This document shows positions 1-38,985 of a stretch of 64,000 nucleotides of DNA, in pieces; position 1 is the stretch's first letter, and the number at the start of each line of letters is the position of its first letter. A model generated the notes under the pieces. That model had not been told where the DNA came from. It worked only from the letters and a program-made list of their open reading frames with translations, and made no database searches. Location: NCBI GenBank assembly GCA_009760855.2, contig WPIO01000070.1, positions 1,127,501-1,191,500 of the forward strand, in the 5' to 3' direction. Position numbers and translations under genes: made by a program. The stretch comes from Cristatella mucedo (lineage: Eukaryota > Bryozoa > Phylactolaemata > Cristatellidae).

Positions 1-2573
1 TGTCTTAAAGTCATTCACAAAATTACTAAATTTGAATAGATATGATCCACAAAAAGGGCTCTGTCAGCTCATCTTCTCGAGGGGGCGGGGTCGAAATTGT
101 GAGCCCTGCTTTCATAAGAGATATCAGAAATCGGGTGGAAATGCCTGAATGGGGAAACTACCAGGCCACTCTGCTGCCTGAGAGCTAGCGTGTCATTGTG
201 GCTTTCAAGTGCAACTGGGCTCCTTACTCCGCTACCACTTGGTGTGTGGCCTTCGGGGCACGGGGACACCACAGCGGGAGCTTTTGGCCACAGCAGATCT
301 GGACTCGCTAAGGGCCTCCCTTCGACATGCATCACACGTGGACTCCAGCAAGCATTGGAGCTACAATTTAGGGCCGCCAGATTCGCAGATGATAGGAAGC
401 ACGGACGTTGGAGTGATCTGATTCAGCAAAGCAGCCCTACAAAAGTGCTGCTCGTGGAGTAACAGCATTTCTCACTCTCGACGAAGTATGCTGCAGTGCC
501 AGGCAATCGATGGCTGCAGCTAGCACACCGTTTACCTAGTTGTAGCAGCATCGGGGGGGGGGGGGTCAGCCGAAAGAGCAATTGGGATAATCACCAAACG
601 ACACACTTTGTGGAGGATTTGCAGGTGCATGCCATCTGTGCCACATAGAACACACCCGACTTTGACACCTGATGATATCTGCTGGTCACATGACGTGGAT
701 GGATGAATACCGAGGTGGATGAATACCGAGGTGGACGTATGTGAGGACTCGGACTGTCCGCTGGCTGCAGTCAAACTTTCACTTTTAAAATCTTGCTCCG
801 GCATTGAAATCCAACAGCGAGACTCTATGAATGCGGTCACATGAGCAGCATTTAAGGTACACTCTTCTAAGATTTGCTGAAGCCCGGTTTCTGGGTAATG
901 AGGCACGCGTAACGTGTCGGGTTACCGTGACCCGAGGCATAAGCTTAAAGGGCACGACTCGTTTGAAGCCTTTGTGGCTTCTTGGTCGGAGTTTAACTCG
1001 TTCCTTGTAGAAGAGATTTCAATGCTGCAGCAATGATTTGCATGTGCTCTTAACGACAGCTCAATCTATGTCACTCATCCGACTAGAGCAAGCACGAAAC
1101 GACGGCTAGGTTGCAGAAGTCTTCAGCAGATCTTGCAGAGTGCCGATGAACCATGCTTCGGCCACTAGCTCCCATCTTGGACCCAGCTGCAGGTGAGACG
1201 CTACCAGGGAGACCATGAACGACCGTGCCGGGCCAAAAGCCCTTAATGCCAAGAGAAAATAACATCCATGCTTTGTCGATGTAAGGAAGGGATTCTATCT
1301 ATACGGCACATGCTTGGCACGTCTGAAGTTGCCAATACCAGAACAGACAAATATAGGGCTGAGACAGCGAGCCCCCCTAGCGGCAGCTGTAAGTGACAAG
1401 CTTACCTGCTAGCAATTGTAATGCAGCTGTGGTTAATCTCATTAATAAATACACTCGTAACCCTGACCTTTTCACACTCCCACACAGAACATAGGCTAAA
1501 ATGAGTTGTGACTTTTTCTTATTACCTAACCTCTCATGCACACCGACACGTACTGTTCATATTCGATACAAATTCTTTTCCTTGCAGGTAACCCCTGTTT
1601 TTAGAATGCACTTGGAAGCTGACAGCGATCTGTAAATCAGAAATCACTATAACGACGCCAGCAATGAGCAGGTGACGTGTCAGTTCTCATGTGCCAAATA
1701 ATGTGCAAGCACACATAGCAGCCTGCTGCGTTCGACCATTAACTAATTGTCCACAAAACCAAATGGGCAGACATCGAGAGTGTACCCAGAATCAAGCTAA
1801 GGAGGGGTTAGGAGATTGCTATAGGCAACCACTAATAATAGAGAGGCTGTATTGGTAGAGCAGGGAGAGACAGGACTCTGGCATTTGGCCTACTGCAGCA
1901 GAGTAGCAACCTGGGCTGCTGCCCACCCCTTATTCCTATACCCTTCGCTGGCCGTCACCAACGCCTAAACTATGTCTTGATCCCACTCGACCCACACAAC
2001 AGCGGAGTTCGTGTCGAATAAACACTGTGATTTTGCACTACTCATTTTTCATTAATTGCCCAGATCTAGCCCCGACTGAGAGAAAATCTTTCGGGTCTTG
2101 CGCCCCTGCATACAAATTGTACATGTCCCTCAGAAGTAAATCCTGGCCCCACCACTGGGAAGCTGACGTTAAGCAGACACACCAACCGGCGGTATCCCTT
2201 CTCAGGTCGGTCTGGTCGGTGGGGCCTCGGGACCCATAGGGACAGCTCCTTCCCCATGCCTGTGGTAGAGATGCTTAATATCAAGAGAGTGAGTGACTCG
2301 TCAGGTCTGACATCAGACGCTGTACGGTAATGTCACTGTGACGAAGGCCTGCAGAGGCCTTAGCTGGTCGCGAGAATCTGAGCAAGAGACACGCTTCTGC
2401 AGCCACAGAAAACACAGCTAAGGCAAGCTACGTTTGGGCAGTCAACCCCTTCTTGCACAGGGAACGGTTTAGAAAAACCAAACCTCTCCCGCGCTCGAGG
2501 CAAATCATCCTCCCTGGCGCCGGCCTATGGGCGCTACTGTGTATGAGAGAGGGGGAGGGGTCACCCACCGTAC
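1..2573. other. Left end: probably gene A intron, no exon seen
   Basis: No LINE, SINE or exon recognised, apart from a run of 12-13 G near 550 and a doubled GGATGAATACCGAGGTGGA near 700-735. The next gene A exon should be further left. Confidence 0.5.
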
Positions 2574-29129
<26,556 letters not shown>

Positions 29130-29887
29130 CTGCAACCAATAGACTCGAGCATGAGAGCACGGCACCGGATTAGATACATGGGCTAAATAACACGGGAGGC
29201 CAGGGACAGCAGTAAGTAGTGGGGGGGAGCAAGGGGTAGAGGCCTACGCAAACTGCAAAGACGGCGGGATGAGAGGCGTCGTTCTCAAAGATAGGGGTGA
29301 GAGGCATCGTCCCCACCGTGGCGGCCGACCATTGGCCTCCGCAGCCTAGACATCGACCAGCTGGAGGATCGAGTGTGGGCCAACAACGATCTTTCACCTT
29401 CTCTCCGCTAAGATGCTTCCTATTTTTCACTATCTCAGCTGCCAGGAGGTCCAGTATCACAGACTCGGGACGATTGAGGTCAGGCATACGAACCGACTGA
29501 CGGCTGTCAGTACGACTTTTTGCTAGTCGAGATCAACACCATACTTTTAAACGGGAAGGAAGTTGCTTGCAGCCCTGGCGTTGTGGAGTTTCTGGAGTTG
29601 TGGCCCTTTGAGCAAGGTGGCAATCGAAAACGTAGCCGAAAATGTCAATTATCAAACCACTGCATTGGTGGTCATGTCTCCATGAAGCAGCACGTGCAGC
29701 ATCTGCCCGAATTTGGATGTCCGGTTCAAGATGACCTTGTGCAAGTTGACTGCACTGGCTCCACAGTCAAGCAGACCTAGTTTCTGACATGTAATATTGC
29801 AAAAAATCTAAGCTAGCCTAGATAATGATACTGCAGCAAAGTTAGTCTATATATGTGTGACGAAACATCTACCTAAACCCTAAACCC

Positions 29888-30020
29888 TGCTACCTTTGTT
29901 TGGCTCAGGGGTTAAGGTGCTCGCCTTTGACGCCCGAGGTTGCTGGCTCAAGCCCTAGGGAAGCACCTGAATAGAGATTAAGTTCTCTTAGGGCATTCTA
30001 CAAATGAATTTTATAATTAC
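29888..30020 (+). mobile_element. SINE-Q
   Basis: GGGGTTAAGGTGCTCGCC head, GGCTCAAGCCCT box B-like part, tail GCACCTGAATAGAGATTAAG then TTCTCTTAGGGC. Upstream of gene A. Confidence 0.82.
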
Positions 30021-30039
30021 ACATTAGACTCCTGTAACT

Positions 30040-30330
30040 CCTAACTTGCAGGTCTTTGTGTCAGTGCAAAAAAGGCAGTTAGGCTCAGCTGCCATAAGCA
30101 TCACAGCAACCACGTTTATACCAATTCTCGACGACTTGCGTGGGCTTACTGTCAAGTACTGTCAAGCATCGTCGCACAGATTTAAAGGTCCTGTAACTCA
30201 CGTATAGGCCACTTGCTCTGGCCTGGCGGTCTAGAACACTTATTCCCTAGGCTCTCCTTTACAAGAGAGCTCTGGCTCCTCTGACTCTGCCTATTTAGCT
30301 GCTCCACAAGCCAACTTCTAATGTTTCGCT
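30040..30330 (+). mobile_element. LINE-B-like relic
   Basis: Weak similarity to the AARLV/HWLPVKQ region (AAGGCAGTTAGGCTCAGCTG, TTCTCGACGACTTGCGTGGG). No intact frame. Confidence 0.45.
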
Positions 30331-30339
30331 ACCTGCACC

Positions 30340-31199
30340 CTTAGTTCCGGTGCACCTGTAGCAGCCATCGGCCGCTCAACGAACATCAATGTACAGCCGA
30401 AGCTGCCACCGGCATTCCAGCTCTCAGCTTGCAACTATACTCACATCAATCAATTAGCAGGCTGAGCTGACGTAAGCCTCAGCCCTACCTCTCCTAGCTA
30501 GGCAGTGTCAGACTGATTCACGTGCGACTGTCGGTTGCTTGCACACTTCACTTCTCTCCCGCTGGACAGATCGTCTTCTCTCGGCTCTCTTACTCTCACT
30601 CAACAAGTCGTTTGCCATCTGGTGCATTGAATTATCCATCCGACATCCTTTCCAACATCTAAAGCAAAGAACTTTCTAGTGACTGAAATCACGATATCCT
30701 CTTTCCTTGACGGCTTTCACACAAAGCAAAAAACTAGCCAGTTCCTAATAGCATCAGCTAGGTCCATGCTAATCATCCTTTTGTACCTATGCACTGCAAT
30801 CGTGGATGTTATAATCACTAATCTGTTCTTTTCGCCTCCTTTCAAGCCACTTTAAAGTGCCTATTAAAAATACATTTGTGTCCTCAGGGGGGGTGCTATT
30901 ACATAGCATTGCTGTTAAATTCCATGTCCATACGATTTACCCTATCGAATAAATTTCTTATATGTCATGGCTCACTTTCTACTGCAAAGACTTATTACAA
31001 AATGATACCACAACTAATAGCACAAGTCTGTAATTGCATTACTCTTGGTTGGCATTTGCTATCAATAGACGATTTCGTCACACGAGATGCAAGATTGAAT
31101 ATTACATGAAACAAAACGCTATATTGAATATTAGCTCTTCCCAGTCTAAACGTGCAACAGACGTCGCTGCTACACGGAAGAAGCGAAGCAGAGCAGACC
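30340..31199. other. Upstream region of gene A, nothing recognised
   Basis: AT-rich; a worn hairpin-like tail near 30855-30900 (AAGTGCCTATTAAAAATACA) is the only possible repeat. Confidence 0.4.
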
Positions 31200-31325
31200 G
31201 CCGTGCAGCAGCTAATGCTGCTGCTAGTGCTGCTAGTGCTAATGCTGCTAGTGCTGCGGCCGCTGCTGCTACTCCTGCTGCTGCCAGTGCTGCTACACGG
31301 TGCAAACACGGTGGCAGCAGAAGCA
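31200..31325. repeat. (GCT)n-rich triplet repeat
   Basis: Imperfect GCT/AGT triplets; codes for Ala, Leu or Ser/Thr runs depending on frame. No sign of a real gene. Confidence 0.85.
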
Positions 31326-31675
31326 AGCTGCTTGCCTAGGCACGGCCACAGACCCCGAGGTTAGCCTTAGGCCACTCATTTCCAATGCTGTGCCTGGAGA
31401 AGCAGCAACAGCAGATCCATGAGTGACCACACCACAGGAATTTTCCAATCGGTCAAATACCTACTGAAAGTGCATCGATCACACATACAGAGACACACTA
31501 CTCATAGTCACCAGCTGGTAGGGTAATGCCGTGGTAATGACTCGTGACCATACGAATGATCCAGAGGAAGGGCTGTTCGTCCCTGATAAGCAGCATGGCT
31601 GTACTTCAGACTCTGGTGCTGCCACGAGATTAACTGAACTGCTGCCAGATGATGCAAGCAATTGCCAAGACACAC

Positions 31676-31686
31676 AAACACACACG

Positions 31687-31733
<47 letters not shown>

Positions 31734-31753
31734 GCACGTGCATGCACGCACAT

Positions 31754-31789
<36 letters not shown>

Positions 31790-31808
31790 GTGCACACACG
31801 CACACAGA
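31676..31808. repeat. (CA)n with CG-rich centre
   Basis: CACACA runs split by GCACGCGCACGTGCATGCAC and GCGCGCGC, alternating purine/pyrimidine over 130 bp. Confidence 0.96.
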
Positions 31809-32019
31809 GCAGAGTCCAAGACTCCTCAAGCAAACTTCAAGCCTCTGCTTTATAAAGCACATTTTTGAAGTTATTTTGGTATAAGTAAATAGATATTTAG
31901 ATGCAGATCAAAAAGAGAGCCATTGCAAGCAACTTAAGAAAAGATCTCTGCATCAGGGCTTTTCAAGTATTTAAAGATTTATAAATAACTGAACAATCTC
32001 AATACTGCTATGCTCATCT

Positions 32020-32270
32020 GAAGGAAAACAGGACCGGCAAACGAGATTGAATGATGATCCGAGGTGGAAGGTCAAGAGCAACAAGGTCGGTGGGACCGAC
32101 ATCCTCTGTGATCACTAGATCCAGAATACAGCCATCAATACGAGTTTCGTGACAAACGTTTTGGACTTGACCAAAATTCCCCAATCGTCAAGAAATTACT
32201 GTTGCAAAGAGTTACCAACGTGAATGTTAGTATCTCCTGCATCAATTAACTATGCCACTAATTATGATGA
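32020..32270 (-). mobile_element. LINE endonuclease-domain relic
   Basis: Reading minus: AGDTNIHVGNS, comparable to the GDFNIHV motif of LINE endonucleases, then TDLVALDLPPR-like sequence after frame breaks. A dead fragment of an endonuclease domain; which family it belongs to is not clear. Confidence 0.5.
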
Positions 32271-32902
32271 TTTCTTATGTTAGCTCGAAGTGAGCCAAGA
32301 AAGCCGCTAAGGCCGCAGAGGCCGCCGATGAATAGAAGAAGAGGCCGGTGGCATCTAATCTTGTCTAATCAAACCTAGTCCACGTGCTGATGCAGCAGCA
32401 CACCGACACGGGCATTGCGAACAAGGCCGATGGGGAGCATGAACTCGTGTGTGATACGTCATCGAGCACGCTATTATCCAACGAACACGTTATTATCCAA
32501 CGAACACATGCAACAAAGCTACAATGATAACACAGTGCGATTGTCTAATTTATTTGTTGGCCTACACGGCACACAAATGCGCTGAACCGTGGCCACTAAT
32601 TTTCGTAAGTAGACTTTGGGAAACTGCAGTGCATCGCACAAGACAAACTTGGAGAGCTGGTAGCCAGATCTTTCCTTGTTTCACAGATAACGTAAGTCAG
32701 GGGCGCTGCAGCTTTGAATTAAACTTTTTATATACAAGTTTTTTAAATAAACTACTGGTGCCCTTCGAGCATATCTTCAACATTTTTGCTCACAGTAGTT
32801 GATCCGTGTGTGTGCGTTGTCAACCCCTAGTTTCCACTGACAAAAAACAGGTGCCCATTAGCATATGGTGAGTGGGTGCATGCCACTACAGCAACAAACA
32901 CA

Positions 32903-32934
<32 letters not shown>

Positions 32935-32950
32935 GCATACACACACAACA
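32903..32950. repeat. (CA)n microsatellite
   Basis: About 15 CA units, then GAGA-rich sequence to 32995. Confidence 0.95.
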
Positions 32951-33089
32951 TAGAGAGGAGAGAGAGGGGGAGAGAGAGGGAGTAAGAGAAGGAGATGAAA
33001 GGAGAATGCAAGCCTAATATATACTGAAGTCTGTTTCTTGTCATGATGTTAGTGAGCATGCTCCTAGGAAAGGCTAAGTAATCGGCCAT

Positions 33090-33905
33090 GAGCCCACGAG
33101 CCACAAAAGTCAAGTTGCCTCGTCATAGCTTTGCAGTAAAGCAGTTACTACAGTGTAAAATTCGGGCTTGTTTAGATAGGGATACCATGTCTAAGTTGGT
33201 CCATGCATTTGTGACATCCCGTCTTGACTTCTCTAACTTACTGCTTGCTGGCCTACCGGCATGTGCAATCAGGCGATTACAGCTGGTGCAAAACAAAGCA
33301 GCTAGGCTTGTCTGTCGTCAGCGTCGCAGTTGCCATGTCGCACCACTTCTCGCCGACCTGCACTGGCTCCCAGTCAAGCAACGGATTGACTTCAAGGTTT
33401 TGTTGCTCACTTTTAGGTCACTTCATTCTTTGGCTCCAGCCTCAGATCTACTCCCCCATCAGGCCAAGCATCGTACCACCCGCTTTTCGGAATCCAACAG
33501 TTTACCAATACCTCGTACAAACCTCAAATCCTTTGGAGATCGTGCATTTAGTTTGCATGCTCCCAAAGCCTGGAACTCACTCCCGACTTGCATCACAACA
33601 TCCCCTGACATGACCACATTTAAACAGAACTTAAAACACACCTATTTAGGACAGCATTTAGTGGGTCCCTGTGATTCGTCCTTCATGTGCTGATGCATGC
33701 TGACACTGAGCATGCTGCCACTAACCACATTTGCATGCTGACCCTGTGCATGTCACCCCTAACCATGTTATTCATGTTGTTTATCGGGCATGATATTACT
33801 CACCATTCAATCGCGGTTCCCTTTGCAGCAAATGTAAAGCACCTAGAAAGAGATTGAGTTCTCTGAGGGCGCTTTATCAAGTGCATTATTATTATATTAT
33901 TATTA
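33090..33905 (+). mobile_element. LINE-B 3' copy, best preserved
   Basis: 201-codon frame (33088-33693) for the domain after the reverse transcriptase: [60 protein letters not shown]. The untranslated end runs to the hairpin (GCACCTAGAAAGAGATTGAG, TTCTCTGAGGGCGC) and ATTATTATT tail. Nothing remains of the 5' half. Confidence 0.9.
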
Positions 33906-34234
33906 TGCTGAAGATCTGACAGTACAAACATTTTCATGATACCAGGCACTGTATTGAATAATACAAAATAAAACCTGGGCCTTTGCAAAGATACAGGCCA
34001 ACCTTATTATCTATGGGTGCAGCCGTGATTAAGCTAAGGAGGGTGCAGCCTCGCTTTCCAGAAGCTGCCTTTCATGGAAAGACTGGGCATGAGACAGATA
34101 GCTTGGCTGCTGCCCAGCACATACCTTCGAGTCAGGCCAAGGGTCAAGGCCAGGGCTTGTTGGTTCTCTCCCTGTTTCTATTGCTGACATCCACACATAG
34201 ATTGCAGCAAACTTTCTCAAAATAAAACCAACTT

Positions 34235-34570
34235 GCTAGTTATGGGCAAACCAAGTGTGACTCAGAAACTGGGAAAGATTATAGCTTAAAATCGGCTCTG
34301 CCAGTACATCTCCTGTTGCATCTGCACGTAATCAAGGTGTCCTGCTCCAAAGTGACCTTTCACTAGATGACCACATCAGCTCCACAGTCAAGGCTGCCTA
34401 CTTTCAGCCGCTTAACATTGCTAAAATTTGGCTTGCTTAGACAGCGATACTAGATCAAAACCGGTCAATGCATTGATAACATCCTGCCTCGACTTCAGCC
34501 TGGAACTCACTATCGACTGCGTCACTACATCCCATGACATGACAACATTTAAAAAGAAACTTATATATAT
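34235..34570 (+). mobile_element. LINE-B fragment with internal deletion
   Basis: Covers the region before the C-terminal domain (LLQSDLSLDDHISSTVKAAYF), then jumps to WNSLSTASLHP-like sequence. A SINE-Q follows at once. Confidence 0.65.
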
Positions 34571-34720
34571 GTATATATAATTCATTTATATAGCACCCCA
34601 AGAGAACTTAATCTCTATTCAGGCGCTTCACATATGCCTTGGGGCTCGAGTCCACGACCTCAGTCAGACCTTGGTCGGGGTGAGCACCTTATCCGCTAGA
34701 CCAAACACGGTCACGTGCGT
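34570..34720 (-). mobile_element. SINE-Q
   Basis: Nearly the same sequence as the copies at 8.1 and 56.4 kb, with TATATATGTATATATAATTC at its 3' end. Confidence 0.85.
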
Positions 34721-34879
34721 CTCATATCTCTAACCCGACCAAACCACGACAACTTAGCATTTGCTTTGCTGGAAAGTGCTCTGCACCTACGTGGCTGTCA
34801 GAGCTCAATCGCCGGCCAGCATTCTGCATGATACAGCAACAAAGGAAACGCACGAAATCATGAGTCCTGGACTACTCAC

Positions 34880-34993
34880 ACTTTCGGATTCAGCGTCTTC
34901 GCTGCTGCCCGTACTTGCACGAGCTAACGAGTTGCCTGGCGGTGGGCCCACGGAGCTCGGCACTCTGCCCCAGCAGCAGCCAAACTGCTGCAT
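34880..34993 (-). CDS. Candidate extra N-terminal exon of gene A
   Basis: From ATG 34993-34991 the minus strand is open for 38 codons up to a strong GTGAGT donor, ending in the acidic run TGSSEDAESES in phase 0. Exon A1 is open in phase 0 from its acceptor, so a splice between them would be in frame and add 44 residues. The region is low complexity (CAG/CTG rich), so this could be chance. Confidence 0.25.
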
Positions 34994-36023
34994 TGCTGGC
35001 GGACAACAGGATAGTGCAGGGCTGCAGCCATAACAGCAGCCGAACTGCTGCACGGTCCGGTAGCACAGTCAGGTGGCCCGATCCGGCAGTGTGGCCCCGA
35101 CGGTGACTCGAACGCATGCAGCAGATGCAGCCACTCACCACTGCAAGTGCCGAAGGTCATGCTACCGAACGAAGGTCAAGTATTGATCAACGAATCAACG
35201 CTTGCTGTAAATTTCTCAGAGCCCTGACGCGATTAATCGATTAGATCTCTGCAACAGCCCAGACTAGGTCGGCTAGACCATCGGCTCTGCTGCTGCTGCT
35301 GCTGCTGCAGTTGCTGCAACCCCTACCCCTCAACCAAGACAATAAAGCCGGTGGCTGGTAGGCAAGGGCATAGGGCATAGGGCATTGGGTGATAGGCAAG
35401 CGCATAAAGTCCAAGCAACATCCACTTAGTCTTGGTGGCTTTGTGGAGTTACAGAGATACCTTACATTCCTCTTCAGAACTGCTAGCGAGAACTGTCGTC
35501 AGCTGACCTTTAACCCAGCGCTAGCCGGCCCTGGGGGCGGCTGCATTTCCGAAGACCAACTAGTGGGACACGGCCAGAAGGTAAGGGAGCAGCCATAAGA
35601 AGCATCCACATAATTAAGTAATCTTCCACGAGGTGATGCCGCCAGTGAGGCAGTCGTGCAGGTCAGTCCTGTTAGTTAAACTGCAGTGGCTGCTGCTGCT
35701 GTGGCTGTGGCTTCTTCACCTTCACATTGACCTGCTTCACCAGGCTAAGAGGCCACGTGCACCGTGCCGGCTTACATAAGCTAGCGACAGTGTTTGCATC
35801 ATGCAGGGCTTGCATAAACTAGCCAATGGGCGTGGGCGCCATGCGGGTCTTGTATAAGCTAGCCAATGGGACTCCGTGATGAGCACGAAGTGGCAGTTTG
35901 AACAGCTGTAGCATTTATGACCTTTCAACCTGCCTGCAGCTGCCTTATGTAAGTTCTTCCAGCCACACCCCTCGCATGGCTACAGTCGTTCGCTGCATGC
36001 TTCGCCGGCATCTTCCCAAGGTA

Positions 36024-36087
36024 AAATAATAATAATAATAACAATAAAATAATAATAATAACAATGATAATAATAATAATAATAACC
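36024..36087. repeat. (AAT)n microsatellite
   Basis: AATAATAATAATAACAATAA repeated with small changes. Confidence 0.93.
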
Positions 36088-36436
36088 GGTCTTGGATAGA
36101 GTGCCGTAGTTTCGTGAAGATTCACGGCACATGCTAATCAGCGGCAGGCTCTCTTGCAAGTACTCGGGTGCCTTTTAGGGCCACAGAGCCTTGCTTCACA
36201 TTTGCACGACAATCGAGGCACAGAGAGTGAGAGAGATAAAAATAGAGAGAGAGAGAGAGAGAGACGCAGATCCCGCTGGATGAATGAAAGCATTCGTAGC
36301 TAAAGTCACTATCTAGTAGGAATGCTATCGAAATTATCCCATCGCATCGCGACAGCTCCAGGCAACGCACCGATAGCCGATATCCCGAGTCTGCAGCCCT
36401 TACCTCCTGACAACGACTCTTCGCTGTCCGAAGCAC

Positions 36437-36482
36437 TGCCGCCGCCGCCGCTGCTGCTGCTGCTGCTGCTACTACTACTGCT
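36437..36482. repeat. (CCG)(CTG)(CTA)n triplet run
   Basis: GCCGCCGCCGCCG followed by CTGCTG and CTACTACTACTG, within the CpG-rich block. Confidence 0.92.
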
Positions 36483-36982
36483 GGCGCAAGCTAATGCGAG
36501 GGGCGGCGCCGAATAAATGGCGGAGCAGCAGCAGGAGCAGCACGCTCTCAGGATAGCGATAAGGACGAGTCGTAAAAGGGACGGAGTTCACGTGACTGCA
36601 GATAGCAGGCGGCGGCGAAGCTGACCGAACCGGTGCTGCGGTAACCCCGGGGAACGCGAAGCGTGAGCACGCCTGCGGCACGAAGAAGCGCCCGCTCCTA
36701 GCGCGCGCGCGGCCGGCCATGCGCCCGCGCAAGAACTCTCGGTTCGAGCGAGATTCTCGTGTCGCAGAACGCAGCGTCATATCCCGCCGGCCCAAGTGCC
36801 GGCGGCAGCAAAGCGGACGCCTCAAAACAGCGCCGTCACAGCAGCAGAGCAGTCGCGACGAAGCTACGACGCCGCGCCCTAGGCGCAGGAGCGCACTGCG
36901 ACGATGAAAGTGCACGCCGTGTCGCAGAAGCGTACGACACGCTGGCGATTACACGCGGTCGCCGAGCGGTCGCGCCACCTCG

Positions 36983-37018
36983 CTCCGATAGGCGCGTGCA
37001 GGCGCGCGCCTATCGGAG
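36983..37018. repeat. 14-bp-arm inverted repeat in CpG block
   Basis: CTCCGATAGGCGCG at 36983-36996 is repeated in reverse complement at 37005-37018 with an 8-base spacer. Could form a hairpin or bind a dimeric factor. Confidence 0.8.
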
Positions 37019-37779
37019 GCGCGTCGTCTCGCGGCCTCTCAGCGCGCGCTAACAACCCTCGGGTCCACGCACGACGCGAACGATGACAGCGACAGCGTCC
37101 TGCAGGCCTCGATGTTGCATTTAAAGGCAAAGAACTCACAGTTTCTGTATCGCGCTCCATGTGCGCTCTCCGTAGGCGGCGTCAGATGGCAGCGGACGCC
37201 GGTCGAGTGCTGCGGCGTGCAACGGATGCTGCAGGTAGGGGCAGCCGGGTTCTGTGACGTAAGAGGTCACGCGGGCTACCGGGTTTCCCTCCCCTCCCCT
37301 CCCCTCCCCCTAAGCGCGAGCTGAGAACCCACTAATCGCAGTTTGCGAAAATCCTCTCGAAACTGTGTGTACGATTGGAGCACCGCGCATTTGACGCTGC
37401 CTAATGCAAGCTATTTTAACCACGTCGAGCGGCTGACTGGATCTCAAATGCAGCAGCGCGAGATGCTACAGAAGTTCCTCCGCGGTCTGCCAGAGACGTC
37501 AGCGCGGCGACCTCCTGGCTGCGCGCTAAAATAGCGGCTCCAGTTGTGCCCGTAGTCGCATCTTGCTACTTTGCGACTTCGCGGCTTATTAAAGATAGCC
37601 GGCCTGTCTTCCGCGTGGTCTCGTCGAAGTTTGAGGCACCTAAACAGCGTTTAGTTAGCGTAAACCAAAATATGAATACAACCGGATGTACCGTGTTGTA
37701 AACTGAAGTTGCTTCTCGCTCTGCCAAAATGTGGGCTTCGAAATAAAAGACGTCAACGATCGAAACTTTTCAAATTCTG

Positions 37780-37990
37780 GAGCAAATTGCAATTGAGCGC
37801 CGGTCAGTCGTCGCCTCGGCTTTCATAGCCACGCCGACGACACTCAGCTCTACCCGCCCTTCGACACTTCGCACTCTTGCTCAGCAGCAACGGCTCGCTC
37901 AACTCCTTCTTTGACCTAACACTCACTTGGACGTTGGCCAGAATACCGAAGCCTGACGACAGTAGGACCAACCTAATGATTGTGGGAGCC
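37780..37990 (+). mobile_element. Reverse transcriptase fragment
   Basis: One frame reads FHSHADDTQLYPPFDTS, the catalytic motif of a non-LTR reverse transcriptase with Tyr changed to His. It lies at the edge of the CpG-rich block. Confidence 0.6.
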
Positions 37991-38454
37991 ATGGAATGGC
38001 CCGTAGGAGTCAAACGAGATCGACTGGGCTGGAGATGTTGGATGTTGGATGATCTGTGGATGATCTGTTGGATGATCTGTGTGCGCGAGCTCGATGGGCG
38101 CCAGCTGCTCGCACACTCGTACGCGGACACGCGCACTCGGACGCGGCGCGCACGGTTCACCTTCTCAGCAGCAGCACTGAGCAGCCAGCGCTGAGGACTC
38201 GAGTCCCTAATTTAGACTCGGAGATCAAATTTGAAGCACAGCACGCGGGTCTTACTTCGTTTGCCAAATGTCATCAAACAGTACAGCACCGATACTCGGA
38301 TATAGGCATAGTAGCGACGCCTCTTGGATGGATGTAACTGGGCTGGGATCAGCAAATTGGAATAGGGCAGTTCAATAGCCAGCATCCTCTGTAGAACTAC
38401 TTGGGAGATCGCAGACACGTCACTGAGAAATGAGCCTGCGACTGTGCCATTGAT

Positions 38455-38620
38455 AATAATAATATTATTATTATTAATATACTTCATTTGTGTAGTGCCC
38501 TTCGAGAACTTAATCTCTAACCGGGCGACATTTTAATACGGCGGCTTGGTTCTAGCCCGTGACTTCGGTCGTCAAAGGCTAGCACCTTGCCCCTGGGCCA
38601 AACCAGGGCTTAAAAGGAGC
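38455..38620 (-). mobile_element. SINE-Q, diverged
   Basis: AGTGCCCTTCGAGAACTTAA tail and CCTGGGCCAAACCAGG head in reverse complement. Lies between the CpG-rich block and the 3' end of gene B. Confidence 0.7.
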
Positions 38621-38842
38621 ATGGACCTTGACCCTAATGCCGTCGAGCGCACGGCGTCAGTGTCACGGCGTCAGAATGCAACGCTTGCCGCAAACGACAA
38701 CGCTCGCCGCAATGCTGGTCGTCGGTGCTTTTTTATATTTCTATGCTGGCACAGCTGGTAAGTCTGAGGTAGTAGCTTCTGGAAAAATTGACACCGCGGT
38801 GGCTTAGCTCGGCTGCATTGTTTTTCCAACATTTCAGCTCTT

Positions 38843-38985
38843 TCATTTTAACTTCCTCGTTCGCCGCAGCTGCACGTAGGTGATAATTCCAAAAGCGATA
38901 GCCGCTACAGCGAGCGCTAGCTGATTGCTCCAGAAATCCCACGGTTCCGCGTATGATGCTCCCTGCTGCTCCAAGTAGGTATTCC
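38843..38985 (-). CDS. ABCG2: Gene B exon B17 (last membrane helix, stop)
   Basis: 143-bp terminal exon after acceptor TAGCTCAG. Encodes [18 protein letters not shown], a hydrophobic helix [17 protein letters not shown], a basic tail RRTRKLK and stop TGA. This is the ABCG2 C-terminus. It begins with two bases of a split codon, so the missing exon before it must end in phase 1. Confidence 0.93.

Larger units (their letters stand above)
36400..38200. promoter_or_regulatory. CpG-rich block, candidate promoter of gene A
   Basis: CG dinucleotides are dense here, most of all at 36640-37080, unlike the AT-rich flanks. It lies 7-9 kb upstream of the gene A start exon. On the minus strand a strong donor GAG|GTAAGG at 36404/36403 and another GTGAGT near 37135 could end a non-coding first exon. 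The open frames inside (up to 146 codons) run on both strands and look like GC-rich chance frames. Promoter role is inference. Confidence 0.45.

Noticed and set aside
31034-31339. Alanine-rich protein of about 100 residues
   Set aside because: Product of an imperfect GCT repeat; all frames look equally biased.
33088-33693. 201-codon frame as a cellular gene
   Set aside because: LINE-B C-terminal domain, present many times in the window.
36475-36915. 146-codon minus-strand frame in the CpG block
   Set aside because: GC-rich chance frame: it overlaps other open frames on both strands, ends in triplet repeats and shows no domain.
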